Positions 22,726 to 31,541 are shown, numbered from the stretch's first letter. The stretch: DNA of 37,359 bases from CAZNNH01 sp964574335 (GCA_964574335.1 CAZNNH010000046.1:1-37359); one strand, 5' to 3'. The notes: generated by a model not told the origin, from the letters alone. Program-made: numbers and translations.

Positions 22726-24546
22726 ATGCCGGTCATCCGGATCCTGACCCGCCACAACACACCCGAGCGGGACGTAACGGTGAGCGCGAGCGAGATCACC
22801 ATCGGCCGCGCCCCCGACAACACCATCGTGCTTCCGGACCAGACGCTGTCGCGACACCACGCCCGCCTGGTGGAGACGGAGGAGGGCTACGACCTCATCG
22901 ACAACGACAGCGGCAACGGGGTGTGGATCGAGGAGAAGCGGGTCAAGCGTCACCCGCTCCAGCACGCCCAGTACTTCCGCCTGGGCTCCCGCTCCTTTCA
23001 GTACCTGGACCCTGGGCAGATCGAGGTGACCCTGACCGGGGGTGACCGCCCGGCCATCGTGCTCCCGCCGACTCCGAAGCCGCCCCCGGAGCCGCCGCCG
23101 ATGGCGGAGGAGAAGGCGCCGGCCGTCCCTCGTCGTTCCAAGGCGCAGTCGCCCACCCGCCCCATGCCGGCCCTGCCGCCGCTGGCGCCACCTGTCCCTC
23201 CGCCGCCCGAGGTGGGCCTGGCGGAGCGCCTGCGGACCCGCATCCCGCGCCGGACGCTTCTGGCGATCGGCGCAGGGCTCGTCCTGCTGGCCGGTGTCTT
23301 CCAGCTCCAGCAGCATGCGGTGCGGGCGCGACGCACCGCGCCGGCTCCGGTGGAGACGACGCTGTTCGAGCTGCCTCCGCCCCTGAGCGCGCTTCTGCCC
23401 CTCACCGTCGAGGGGGTCGAGAGGGCCGGCGCCACGCTTCCGGTGGACGGGGGTCGGGTCCCGTTGGATGACGGCGCCTCGGTGGAGGTGCCGGGCGGGA
23501 CCTTCCCGAAGCCGGAAAGGATCGAGGCGCGACGCCTCGACCTGCTGCTGGAGCGAGCGTCCCGGGAGGTGGCGGCGGCCTGGGTGTACGCGGTGGCGGC
23601 CGGCGACTCGAGCCCCGGCGGGACCCCGTCGATCGTCCTCGACCTGCCGCTGCCCCGAGGCGCCTGCTCGCTGGCCCGCCTCGACGGGACCTCGTGGCGG
23701 TTGCTGGCCCCACCCTCCGGGACACGGGCCTCGATCTCCCTCGGCGAGGCGCCGGCGTCCTACGTGATGCTGGTGTCGTGGGCGCCGGGCCGGCCGGCCC
23801 CCGGGCCGGACGACGTTTCGGCCATCGACCGGCTGCTGACCGCGTCCCTCCCCTGGCTGTCCGGGGCCACCCCCGGGGCGCCGGTGGCGGCCCAGCGCCG
23901 GGCCGCCACCGAAGACGAGATCGAGCTTCTCAAGAAGGCCGTCACCGACCACATCGACCAGCTCCAGGGCTCCTGCTTCGCCGAGGCGGTCAGCCTCGGC
24001 GACGCCCCCCTCTACCGGTCGACCCTGGGTCGGGTGCAGGTCCAGATCGACCCGGAGCTGGAAGGCCGCCTGGCGGTGATGAGCCCGAACGGCTCGAGAC
24101 TCAGGCTCCAACGCCCGCCGCGTGAAGGCGGCCCCGAGGTCCCCGACTACCGGCGGGCGGTGTGGCGGGAGCTGACCCACGCCATCGAGGTCGCCCACTG
24201 GGACCGCTTCACGCCGTGGCTGCTGGTGCCGGGCGGCGCCTACGCCGCCCGCCAGCAGCGGAACACCGATTACATGATGACGACGGCGTCCCGTCTGGCC
24301 GGGCTCTCGGCCCTGGAGCGTGACGCGCGGTCGGGGCGGGCCAGCGGCCGGCAGCTACGGGAGCGCCTGCGGCGGATCCGCCACGGGCTCGACGCCGGCT
24401 GCGCCAACGCCTTCCAGAAGGTCCCGGACCTGACGACGCTCCGCCTCTGGACCGACTTCCACGTGGACTTCGACACCATCCAGGAGCGCTGCCGGAGCGG
24501 CGCCTGCGGCGAGGCGCTGGCCCAGGCTACGTCTCCCGCTCGGTGA
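22726..24546 (+). CDS. Membrane-anchored FHA-domain protein with large extracytoplasmic region
   Basis: This 606-residue protein starts with a forkhead-associated domain (about 1-100). The phosphothreonine-binding pattern is complete: GR (27-28) in ITIGRAPDN, SRHHARL (42-48) and NDSGNGVWIEE (60-70). A Pro-rich linker (about 110-165) leads to a single transmembrane helix (about 177-194). The remaining 400 residues lie outside the cytoplasm; they begin with beta-rich segments (GATLPVDGGRVPLDDGASVEVPGG, broken by short turns) and end in helices with several cysteines (GSCFAEAV, GCANAF, RCRSGACGEAL). I do not recognise that region. The FHA end would bind a phosphothreonine made by the kinase two genes upstream. 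GAGGGGG precedes the ATG. Its last 20 bases overlap the 3' end of the opposing transporter gene. Confidence 0.85.
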   Translation: MPVIRILTRHNTPERDVTVSASEITIGRAPDNTIVLPDQTLSRHHARLVETEEGYDLIDNDSGNGVWIEEKRVKRHPLQHAQYFRLGSRSFQYLDPGQIEVTLTGGDRPAIVLPPTPKPPPEPPPMAEEKAPAVPRRSKAQSPTRPMPALPPLAPPVPPPPEVGLAERLRTRIPRRTLLAIGAGLVLLAGVFQLQQHAVRARRTAPAPVETTLFELPPPLSALLPLTVEGVERAGATLPVDGGRVPLDDGASVEVPGGTFPKPERIEARRLDLLLERASREVAAAWVYAVAAGDSSPGGTPSIVLDLPLPRGACSLARLDGTSWRLLAPPSGTRASISLGEAPASYVMLVSWAPGRPAPGPDDVSAIDRLLTASLPWLSGATPGAPVAAQRRAATEDEIELLKKAVTDHIDQLQGSCFAEAVSLGDAPLYRSTLGRVQVQIDPELEGRLAVMSPNGSRLRLQRPPREGGPEVPDYRRAVWRELTHAIEVAHWDRFTPWLLVPGGAYAARQQRNTDYMMTTASRLAGLSALERDARSGRASGRQLRERLRRIRHGLDAGCANAFQKVPDLTTLRLWTDFHVDFDTIQERCRSGACGEALAQATSPAR

Positions 24547-25813
24547 ACTCGCCGGCCAGCCGGCCGAAGAGCCAGAAGACGAGGACCCCCACCACCAGGT
24601 GGACGGCCAGCACGTACCAGACGTAGCCCGGCCGGCCCAGGTCGCGAAGGTGGCCGTACAGCGTGGTGTAGAGGATCCCGCTGGTGAAGCCGCCGATCCC
24701 GGTGGCCAGGAAGTTGGAGCCCATGTAGAGGCCGGCCTTCTCCTTGGGGGCGATCCAGGTGATGTACTCCTGGATCCGGGGGGAGGCGATCATCTCGCCC
24801 ACCGCGAAGAAGAAGATCCCCAGGAACACCAGCGGCGCCGCCACGCTGGCGTAGCCGAGCACCACGAACCCCACCGCCGAGACCCCCAGCCCCACCATGA
24901 ACGAGGGCATGGCGCGGAAGCGCTCGAGCTGCTGCGAGATCAGCACCTGCAGGAACATGATGATGTAGCCGGTGTGGGAGATGGTCTCGCCCAGCACCCG
25001 CTGGACCCCGTCCTCTCCCACGTGGGAGAAGAAGCCGGCTACCGTATGGCCCAGCACGCCGCTCATCGCCAGGTAGAGGCGGGCGGTGTCGACGTCGTGG
25101 TCCACGTAGAGGGCGCAGAGGTTGAAGAAGGCCCAGAACGGCAGCCAGAAGAAGAGCCCCAAGAGGACCAGGAAGGCCGAGAACTTGAGGTCGGAGAGGG
25201 CGGTGCCGATGTCCCTCATCTTCTGGCCCAGGGTCTGCCCCTCGATCTCGCGCTCCGGCTCCTCGTAGAAGAAGATGGTGATCAGCAGCATCACCACGAT
25301 GGAGACGGCGGCGGCCAGGAAGGCGTAGTTCCAGGAGATGGCCCGCAGCTTCCCGGCCACGATCGGGCCGAAGGAGCCGCCCACGTTGACCATCGCGTAG
25401 AAGACGCCGAAGCCCAGGGTCTTGTTGGTCTTGTCGGTGACGGCGCGGATGGTCCCCGAGATCAGCGGCTTGAAGATCCCGGCCGCCAGGCCGATCGACA
25501 GCATGGTCAGGGCGATCCCCGAGAACGACCGGGTGAGGATCAGCAGCAGGATCGAGGGGAGGTAGGCCAGGTACGAGACGATCAGCACCTTCTTGAAGCC
25601 GTAGCGGTCGGCAAACGTCCCCGAGATCACCGGGGTGAGGTAGGAGAGGGCCAGGAAGACACTCTGGACCATGCCCAGCTCCCCGCGAGAGTAGCCGAGA
25701 TGCTCCATGTAGATGCCGAAGCCGAAGTAGATCCCGTAGTAGGAGAAGCGCTCGAGCACCTCGATCAGGTTGGCGACCCAGAAGACGCGGGGGAAGGCGG
25801 TTCGTTTGCTCAT
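24527..25813 (-). CDS. POT/PTR-like MFS transporter
   Basis: This 428-residue inner-membrane protein has the twelve hydrophobic segments of the major facilitator superfamily. Helix 1 contains EVLER (18-22) followed by FSYYG, the ExxER...YYG signature of proton-coupled oligopeptide transporters, so a proton symporter for peptides or similar small solutes is the best guess. ADRYGFKK after helix 2 is the usual MFS loop motif, and the second half begins near DLKFSAFLVLLGLFFWLPF. The length is short compared with POT proteins (about 480-500), with little extra between the halves. No Shine-Dalgarno precedes ATG 25813; TAGACT (25828-25823) lies 9 bases upstream and would give a leaderless mRNA. It converges on and overlaps the FHA gene by 20 bases. 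Confidence 0.87.
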   Translation of the reverse strand: MSKRTAFPRVFWVANLIEVLERFSYYGIYFGFGIYMEHLGYSRGELGMVQSVFLALSYLTPVISGTFADRYGFKKVLIVSYLAYLPSILLLILTRSFSGIALTMLSIGLAAGIFKPLISGTIRAVTDKTNKTLGFGVFYAMVNVGGSFGPIVAGKLRAISWNYAFLAAAVSIVVMLLITIFFYEEPEREIEGQTLGQKMRDIGTALSDLKFSAFLVLLGLFFWLPFWAFFNLCALYVDHDVDTARLYLAMSGVLGHTVAGFFSHVGEDGVQRVLGETISHTGYIIMFLQVLISQQLERFRAMPSFMVGLGVSAVGFVVLGYASVAAPLVFLGIFFFAVGEMIASPRIQEYITWIAPKEKAGLYMGSNFLATGIGGFTSGILYTTLYGHLRDLGRPGYVWYVLAVHLVVGVLVFWLFGRLAGEFTERET

Positions 25814-25864
25814 GGAGCGGCTAGTCTAACCCGAGCCGGTGCGGGAGTCAGGCCTGCCCCGCGG

Positions 25865-25873
25865 TGATACCCT
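25865..25873 (+). promoter_or_regulatory. Extended -10 element upstream of a small hypothetical gene
   Basis: TG-A-TACCCT (25865-25873) matches TGn-TANNNT and lies 32 bases before ATG 25906, with GAGGAGG in the presumed leader. No -35 is recognisable, so this is a weak prediction. Confidence 0.3.
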
Positions 25874-25905
25874 GTCTGTGGGTGGAAGGGACGAGGAGGA
25901 CTCGG

Positions 25906-26286
25906 ATGCGGGGGCTGGGCCGGCTGTGCCTGGCGAGCCTGCTGCTGCGGGCGCCGCGGGCGGTGCGCGCGGCGCTCCTGCTGCTACGCCCCCGCACCGC
26001 CTGCTTCGAGCTGGCCCCCAGAGACGCCGCCTTGGACGAGCTGGTCTCGGAGCTGGGCCGGGCGGTGGACGAGCGGGCGCTGGCTCTCGCCTCGGGCACC
26101 GACAGCGGGCCGGTGGTGGCCGAGGTCCACCGGCTGGCGAGACACCACCTGGGTGCCGCCCAGCAGACCACGGTCCTGGTGACCGTCGGCCAGGGCCAGG
26201 GCACCCGCCCGCTGGTGGTGTACGGGGAAAGGCTCCGCCCCCGGGCGGCGGCCCGGTCGCTGGTGGCTGCGCTGGAACGGGGGTAA
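25906..26286 (+). CDS. Hypothetical protein (126 aa)
   Basis: I do not recognise this small protein. Its first 35 residues are hydrophobic and basic (LCLASLLLRAPRAVRAALLLL), possibly a membrane-associated or amphipathic helix rather than a cleaved signal. The remainder has two helices (ALDELVSELGRAVDERALAL, broken up by an acidic start) and a strand pair (TTVLVTVGQGQGTRPLVVYGERL). The start at ATG 25906 is set by GAGGAGG ending 5 bases before it. It is divergent from the POT-like transporter, with 92 bases between starts, and is followed by the VapB/VapC remnant on the other strand. It looks real by its ribosome-binding site and codon use, but nothing points to a function. Confidence 0.6.
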   Translation: MRGLGRLCLASLLLRAPRAVRAALLLLRPRTACFELAPRDAALDELVSELGRAVDERALALASGTDSGPVVAEVHRLARHHLGAAQQTTVLVTVGQGQGTRPLVVYGERLRPRAAARSLVAALERG

Positions 26287-26320
26287 GTCCGGGCGCCGAC
26301 AGGGCGGCTGCGGCCGCCGC

Positions 26321-26401
26321 TCAATCCTCCCAGTCCTCGATGCGCAGGCCTGGGACTCTCGAGGACTCCCTGACGTTGTGGGTCACGAGGACGAGATCGC
26401 G
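26321..26401 (-). pseudogene. VapC (PIN-domain toxin) C-terminal stub
   Basis: Immediately after the antitoxin stop, and in the same reading frame, the minus strand codes for RDLVLVTHNVRESSR then VPGLRIEDWED and a TGA at 26323-26321. This is the familiar C-terminal end of PIN-domain VapC toxins: the last strand with its TxN motif and the VPGLRIEDW tail. The rest of the toxin, about 110 residues including the start and the acidic catalytic residues, is missing. The piece cannot be active and has no start of its own. It shows that the antitoxin once had a partner which was removed by deletion. Confidence 0.75.
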
Positions 26402-26626
26402 CTACGGGTCGTCGCGCCCTTCCTGACGACCCTGGGCCGGCCGCCGCAGCGGTCGCCCACTCCACCCGCCCACGACCTCGTCGAAGAACCCCTCCGGCCA
26501 GTCGGATGCCACCTCGCGGGTCACGATCTCGGCCAGGTAGCCGGAGACGGTCTGCCCCCTCGCGCGCGCCCTGTCTCGGACGACGCTGGCTACTCGGTCA
26601 GGGACGTGGAGATGGAGCTGTGGCAC
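26402..26626 (-). CDS. VapB-like antitoxin without an intact toxin
   Basis: This 74-residue protein has the ribbon-helix-helix-like start of antitoxins paired with PIN toxins (MPQLHLHVPDRVASVVRDRA and SGYLAEIVTREV, positions 1-20 and about 28-39), followed by the toxin-wrapping tail WPEGFFDEVVGGW. Its length and tail agree with full-length members. The start is a GTG at 26626 with GGAGGG 4 bases before it. Normally vapC follows directly; here only the last codons of vapC remain. Antitoxins of this type bind their promoter and block the toxin. A lone one could still regulate DNA or neutralise related toxins elsewhere, or may simply be decaying. No stop or frameshift is seen inside it. Confidence 0.75.
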   Translation of the reverse strand: MPQLHLHVPDRVASVVRDRARARGQTVSGYLAEIVTREVASDWPEGFFDEVVGGWSGRPLRRPAQGRQEGRDDP

Positions 26627-26771
26627 CGGGCCCTCCGGCCATCAGGATATCCCGGGGCGAGCCAGGGCATCCAGGCCGTGAATCACAGCCGCCGCCGGCA
26701 TGGGGTCGATCCTGGTGTGTGGATGGGCGCCGTGGGCGGGGCGCCCGACGCCCCCCAAGGATCCTGCCCGA

Positions 26772-28312
26772 TCAGTCGAAGAGCGGCTCTTCGCGAGCGA
26801 ACAGCATCGGGTTGCCGATCACCGAGAACGGCTGACCCTTCTTGGGCGGCTGGTATCTGAGGGCGAAGACATACGTCTGTGGAGTGCCCCGCTCATAGGC
26901 CCTGGCGATCAGGGCGTCGGTGCGCTGGGCGCCGTCCCTCAGATAGCTGTCGCACACCAGGACCCCGCGGTCCGCCGAGGGCCACTTCTCGGACGACTTC
27001 CGGCAGGCCTTCACCGCCTCCGGTTCGTTGAGCATGAAGAACGTGGCCCGGTAGGTGTTCTGGTCATCCCGAAGCCAGAGGAAGGCATGGAGCGCGGGCT
27101 CGCCGTCACCCCCTCCCAGCTCCTGGACCGTCTCGACGGCATGGTCGAGGGCATCGTAGACCAGCTCCATCAGCCTCTCGCTGGGAGCGCCCTCGCGGGC
27201 CTCGGTCGTGCTCACGGACTCGCTGACCCCGCCCGCGGGGCNNNNNNNNNNNNNNNNNNNNNNNNNNNNNNNNNNNNNNNNNNNNNNNNNNNNNNNNNNN
27301 NNNNNNNNNNNNNNNNNNNNNNNNNNNNNNNNNNNNNNNNNGCGCCCTCGCGGGCCTCGGTCGTGCTCACGGACTCGCTGACCCCGCCCGCGGGGCTGTC
27401 CGCGAGTCGCCCCACCACCAGCCCCGCGTTCCCCTCCGCCTCGGCCTTCAGGGCGTCGTCGCGCGTCTTGGTCCACCAGGCCAGGGCCGGCCCGACATCC
27501 TCGTCCCGAGGCGGCACGCCCTTGATCTCCCCGCGGAACCACTCCGCCGACTCGGCCCAGAGCTTGAGGAACCTGTTGCGCTGGAGCACTGACGTGGTGG
27601 CCTGGTCGAGGGCGAACCACATCCCACGCTCGGCCGAGGCGTACATCCTAAGCCGCAGCCCGCCGGGGCCGTCCAAGGGCACCACCAGCGGCTCGTCGGG
27701 AAGGGCGACCATTGCCTCCGGCTTCTTCTCCATCAACTCCAGGTCGTTGACGAAGCTCGTGAACATGAACGACCCGTAGCCGTCCAGCGCCTGGCAGGCG
27801 CGGGTCATGTAATCGGCCGCCGGAGACCCGGCGAACCGCGGCTCCTCGTCGGTGGGCCACCAAATGGCGAACTCGCCCTGGCCCTCGTCATCCTCAGCCT
27901 GCGTGAACAGCGAGCTGTCCAGCGGCTCGATCACCGAAGCGCCACGGGCCGGCTGGATCGGTTCCGGGGCGTAGTAGACGGCAGCCATCCCCTCCCGCTG
28001 CCGCAACGCCGCACGCGCGCCGGAGTAGTGCGCCTGCGCCTCCTGGCTCGCCTCCGCGTAGGCGAACACCGCCGTTCGCCTGTCGCCTTCGGTCACCTCC
28101 AGCGGCACCCGCAGCACGCCGTCGTCGTACAGGCGGTTCTGATAGAACGCCAGCTTCGCCTCCGAGTTCTGGGCCTCGAAGCCCTTGGCCAAGGCCGCCC
28201 CAATCTGGAGGTAGTTGAAGGCGTCGTTCTCGGCGTTCCACGACGAGACTTCCACCGCCGGCCAGTCGCGGGGCGCGTTGGTGGCGGCACGCTTGGGTTT
28301 CTTCCCGAACAC
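26772..28312 (-). CDS. Unrecognised soluble protein, interrupted by an assembly gap
   Basis: Two halves read from GTG 28312 into the N run and from the N run to the stop at 26772. Their frames differ by the 100 Ns plus a 55-base duplicated end; collapsing the duplicate restores one frame and a protein of about 461 residues. It begins MFGKKPKRA with no signal peptide or membrane helix, has a predicted helical N-terminal part (FNYLQIGAALAKGFEAQNS) and mixed alpha/beta segments (GEFAIWWPTDEEPRF, YGSFMFTSFVNDLELM), and ends FALRYQPPKK...EPLFD. GGAGGG lies 6 bases before the GTG. No family is recognised. It follows the Ig-like/LamG-like gene by 61 bases and probably shares its transcript, so the two may work together. 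Confidence 0.65.
27187..27396. repeat. Assembly gap flanked by identical 55-base ends
   Basis: Bases 27187-27241 and 27342-27396 are identical over 55 positions, with exactly 100 Ns between (27242-27341). A direct repeat ending exactly at a fixed-size gap is the sign of two contigs that overlap by 55 bases and were scaffolded without being merged. Merging them (removing 155 bases) keeps the reading frame of the surrounding gene. It is most likely not a biological repeat. Confidence 0.85.
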
Positions 28313-28373
28313 TACGATCCCTCCAACCCGACGCCCAGGCTTGTCTGCCGGGACGGGTAGCCGTGGGCTCCGG

Positions 28374-30577
28374 CTACGTGATCCGCGAGTAGGCGGCGCC
28401 GGGATTCACCTTGATCACCTCGTCGGCGAAGGCGTTGTTGTGGCACTTGAGGGTGATCTGGTCCTTGCCCAGGCCGGCGATCTCCACGGCGTCCTTCTGC
28501 CGGACGTGCCTGCTGGCCGGTCCCGGCTGCGGCCGCCAGCGGAGGTTCGCGAGGCCGATACCCAGCCCGACCGCCGTGCCGGCTCCGCAGATCAGGTACG
28601 GGGCGGCCGTGGGGTGCTGGACGACCCACTCCACCATCATGCTCCGCGGTGTCTTCATACCAGGTCTCGATCTCGACCAGTTCGCTCCCCAGGCCGGCCT
28701 GAAGCGCTGTCGGCGGTGCGTCCTGAGCCAGGCGCAAGGACTCACGCGCCAGCGTGTCGTAGTAGTGGGCCACGCGGCCGAGCCCGAACTGCCCGGTGGA
28801 CTGGATCGTCGTCTCGTAGGTCCCCGTGTCGTCCGCCACGAAGCTGAGACTCGTCCCCCCACCCGGGAACGTCGACAGTGGCTGCTGGGTCAGGTCGAAC
28901 AGCCGCACCTCGTCCAGTTCGCCCACGAAGGCCGGGCCGATCTGGATCTCTGCAGCGTTGTGCAGGGGTGGGTTCGAGAGGAACGTGAAGTCAGCCGATT
29001 GGCTCACATCCGTGTCCAACGCCACCCAGAGCCGTCCCGATTCGAACTTGCCGGTGACGACGGTCCAGTCGTCTGGATACAGCGGCACCAGGGAGGTCAT
29101 CAAGGCCTCGCCCTCCACCGTCTGAACCGTGAAGCGGGCCCGGAGCTCCCCCGAGACATCGACCAGCTCCAGCCGGTAGTCCCCGACCTTCTCGATCAGG
29201 ACCTGTGGCCCACCGTCCGGGGGTGGCCGGACCGCCGTCGGCACCATGAAGCCGCCGCTCAGCTCCAGGTCCGGAGCGTGCGGCACCGTCATGACCCCCA
29301 TACCGTCGAAGGCGAAGGCCTGGCCGCGATAGCCGGGTTCGACGAGCGTGATGCCCGTAGTGGCGGTGGCGTCGTGGTCACCTGCCGCATCGGGAACCAC
29401 CCCGTCGTCCAGCTCCGTACCCGTGTAGTGGAGCAGCGGCAGTAGGTTCGGCGCCCGGTTGGTGCCCAGCCGGACACTCACGTGCTCCCCGGGGACAAGG
29501 CCGGTCACGCGGTATGTTCCGCTCGCCTTGACGAACACGCTGTCGACCGTGCCGTCCGCATTCTCGATCGGCACGTAGCCGTCCTGAGTCAGATCCCCAG
29601 CCAGGGCCAGCGGCTCAATTGAAGCCTCCCGATAGGACGTCGGCGCCCCCTGGAGGACCGCCCCGCCCGGGTAGACCCCGGCGATCGAGCCATCTGCCCG
29701 GCGAACGTCACCCAAGCCCAGGGTGGCGTCGGCATACCCGACCCGCTCCCAGACCATCGTGTGCTGCATCCGGGCCTCGCCCAACGTCGCAACGAAGTGG
29801 ACCCGGGGTCGGATCGACACCTGCCCCGACAGCCAGCGGGCCTTGGCTAGGCCATCCGTGATCGGCTGGATCTGCTCCATCCGCCCGATCGTCGCGAACC
29901 ACCCAATCTCCGCCTCCGGCGAGACCGGTCCCGCCGAGCACGTGACCTGCAGCGTGACCTCGACCGGCGTGTGGTCGTAGGAGTACTTGAGCGTCGGCGC
30001 CGAGATGCCCAGCCCGATGAGCGCCTGCTCGACCTCCAGCTCCATCACCGCGTCGTCGACGTGGGCGCGAATCGTCTTCTGCCCGACGCTCACGCCGGCT
30101 CGGTACTTGACGGTGGCGACGCCGTCCTGGGTGAAGTCCTGGGCCTCGACGAAACCGCCGTCCGTGGTCTCGGCCGCCTCCCACACCACGACCGTGCCAT
30201 CCGCCACCGGGTTGCCGTACTGGTCTTTGGCTTCGAGGGTGAGCAGGACGGTGCTGGCCCCGTCGGCAGGGATGGCCGCCTTCTCGGGAACGAAGCTGCT
30301 CTGGGACTCGCTGGCTAGACCCGGCTCGACAACCACCGGGTCGCTCGTCCCGAGGACGAGGTCGCCATACTTCGCCACCACCTCGCGCTCGGCACCGGCC
30401 ACGGTCCCCGTCTCGAGCGTCGCCTCGAAGATGCCGTCCTGGGAGAGGCTCGCGCCGTCCTGGGTTTGCGCCGGGGCGTCGTGGGCCTCCCAATCGACCT
30501 GCCGCATCAGGGCGGCCCGCTCGGCCTCGCTCGCCTCCTCGAAGAGGGGAGAACCACTCCGGGCTCAGCAGCTCCAC
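28374..30577 (-). CDS. Ig-like (Big-1) and LamG-like protein with C-terminal membrane helix, twice frameshifted
   Basis: With one base removed at each of two points (the run at 30546-30549 and near 28634) this reads as one protein of about 733 residues, starting at GTG 30577. After a short helical start (MELLSPEWF..., EEASEAERAAL) it has an invasin-type Big-1 Ig-like domain (PADGASTVLLTLEAKDQYG, DGVATVKYRAG), further beta-rich stretches, a LamG-like jelly-roll (GQAFAFDGMGVMTVPHAPDL, VGELDEVRLFDL), a transmembrane helix (PYLICGAGTAVGLGIGLANL) and a short tail. No signal peptide is seen, so the 5' end may be lost. The frame continuing past 28640 to 28312 is R/G/P-rich and not real. It may be a decaying gene or carry assembly errors. 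The 88-residue tail could alternatively be its own gene starting at ATG 28640. Confidence 0.6.
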
Positions 30578-30644
30578 ACCGGTCTTTGGGGTGCCACCCC
30601 GGCCTGGCGTGAGGCGCGAGCCACCTTCGCGACCCGCGTGCGCC

Positions 30645-31301
30645 CTAGAATCCTCCGGCGCGGTCGTCCACCACCACGTGGACCCGCAGGAAGAAGTTGT
30701 GGATGCCGTGCTCCTCGAGGGGAATCTCGTAGACCCTCCCCAACCCGGCCAGGGGCGGGATCCTCAGGTGGAGGGTCTTCGGGACCAGCACCCGCCCGGT
30801 CTGCCGGCACTCGGTGCAGGGAAACGGCCACTCGAACCCGCTCCCGTCGCAGACGGCGCACAGCCGCAGGGTCGGGATCTCGAGCGGGATCACGATCCCC
30901 TGGATCGCCTCGGCGGTGGTCAGCCTCACCTCGATGTTGAAACCCTCCGTCAGCTCCCCCTTCGGCGCCCAGCCGCCCAGGAAGTTGCGCAAGAACCGCT
31001 CCTGCAGATCGTCGAAGGCAGGCCGGAAGCGGGCGCCGGGGTCGAGGACGTCGACTGGCTCGGCCCACGTCGGCTCCGCAGCCGGGCCGGCCCCGCGGTC
31101 GAGGGTGGCGTCGTAGGCCTCGCGCTTGCGGGGATCGGAGAGGGTCTCGTAGGCCTCGGTGATCGACTGGAAGCGCGGGGTGCCGGCGTGCCCGGCCCGG
31201 TCGGGATGGTGCCTCTTCGCCTGCTCCAAGAAGGCGTTGCGTATCCCGCGCGGGGTCTCGCCCCGATCCACCCCCAGGACCAGATAGTAGTCGCGTGGCA
31301 T
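30645..31301 (-). CDS. DnaJ-like co-chaperone with a single zinc site
   Basis: This 218-residue protein starts with a J domain (about 1-66): YYLVLGVDRGET, HHPDR with the essential HPD at 32-34, and FQSITEAYETLSDPRKREAYD. J domains stimulate the ATPase of DnaK-type chaperones. A linker is followed by a beta segment (FNIEVRLTTAEAIQG) and only two CxxC motifs (C148/C151 and C162/C165), enough for one zinc, where classical DnaJ has four. The C-terminus (IPPLAGLGRVYEIPLEEHGI) is a short version of the substrate-binding region. Start ATG 31301 is chosen because GGAGGG lies 3 bases before it and the J domain begins there. It is divergent from hoxE and precedes the Ig-like/LamG-like gene by 67 bases, so the J protein might serve those products. 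Confidence 0.85.
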   Translation of the reverse strand: MPRDYYLVLGVDRGETPRGIRNAFLEQAKRHHPDRAGHAGTPRFQSITEAYETLSDPRKREAYDATLDRGAGPAAEPTWAEPVDVLDPGARFRPAFDDLQERFLRNFLGGWAPKGELTEGFNIEVRLTTAEAIQGIVIPLEIPTLRLCAVCDGSGFEWPFPCTECRQTGRVLVPKTLHLRIPPLAGLGRVYEIPLEEHGIHNFFLRVHVVVDDRAGGF

Positions 31302-31448
31302 GATCCCTCCGATCCAGAGAACCAGCCGATGCTCTACGCCTGGTTCCATTCTCTCACCGACCGTCAAACGTCTCTCCCCCGGCAAACGGACGATTCGCTC
31401 ACTCCTTCCAGTCGTGCCAACTCGCTCGATCGGGGCTCACGGACATGG

Positions 31449-31488
31449 GCTCGCCGGGCGTATCATCAGCCCGATCGGATCGGCGAGC
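31449..31488. promoter_or_regulatory. Inverted repeat around a -10-like box upstream of hoxE
   Basis: GCTCGCCG (31449-31456) and CGGCGAGC (31481-31488) are perfect reverse complements, with a TATCAT -10-like box (31461-31466) between them. It lies about 55-95 bases before the hoxE start. A regulator dimer or an mRNA stem could act here. No convincing -35 or known regulator site was recognised. Confidence 0.4.
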
Positions 31489-31541
31489 GAGGTCGGGCCG
31501 CTCGAGCGGCGGCGCCGGAAACGATCGAGGAGGAGACACCC

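Noticed and set aside
20161..24546. Type VI secretion regulatory locus (PpkA/Fha-like)
   Set aside because: The kinase and FHA pairing fits, but no Tss, Hcp, VgrG or ClpV gene is in the window and both proteins have large extracytoplasmic domains.
28312..28634. Continuation of the Ig-like/LamG-like frame to 28312, where it abuts the next start as TAGTG
   Set aside because: The stop-start arrangement looked operon-like, but the tail is R/G/P-rich, whereas the neighbouring frame gives a membrane helix and natural composition.
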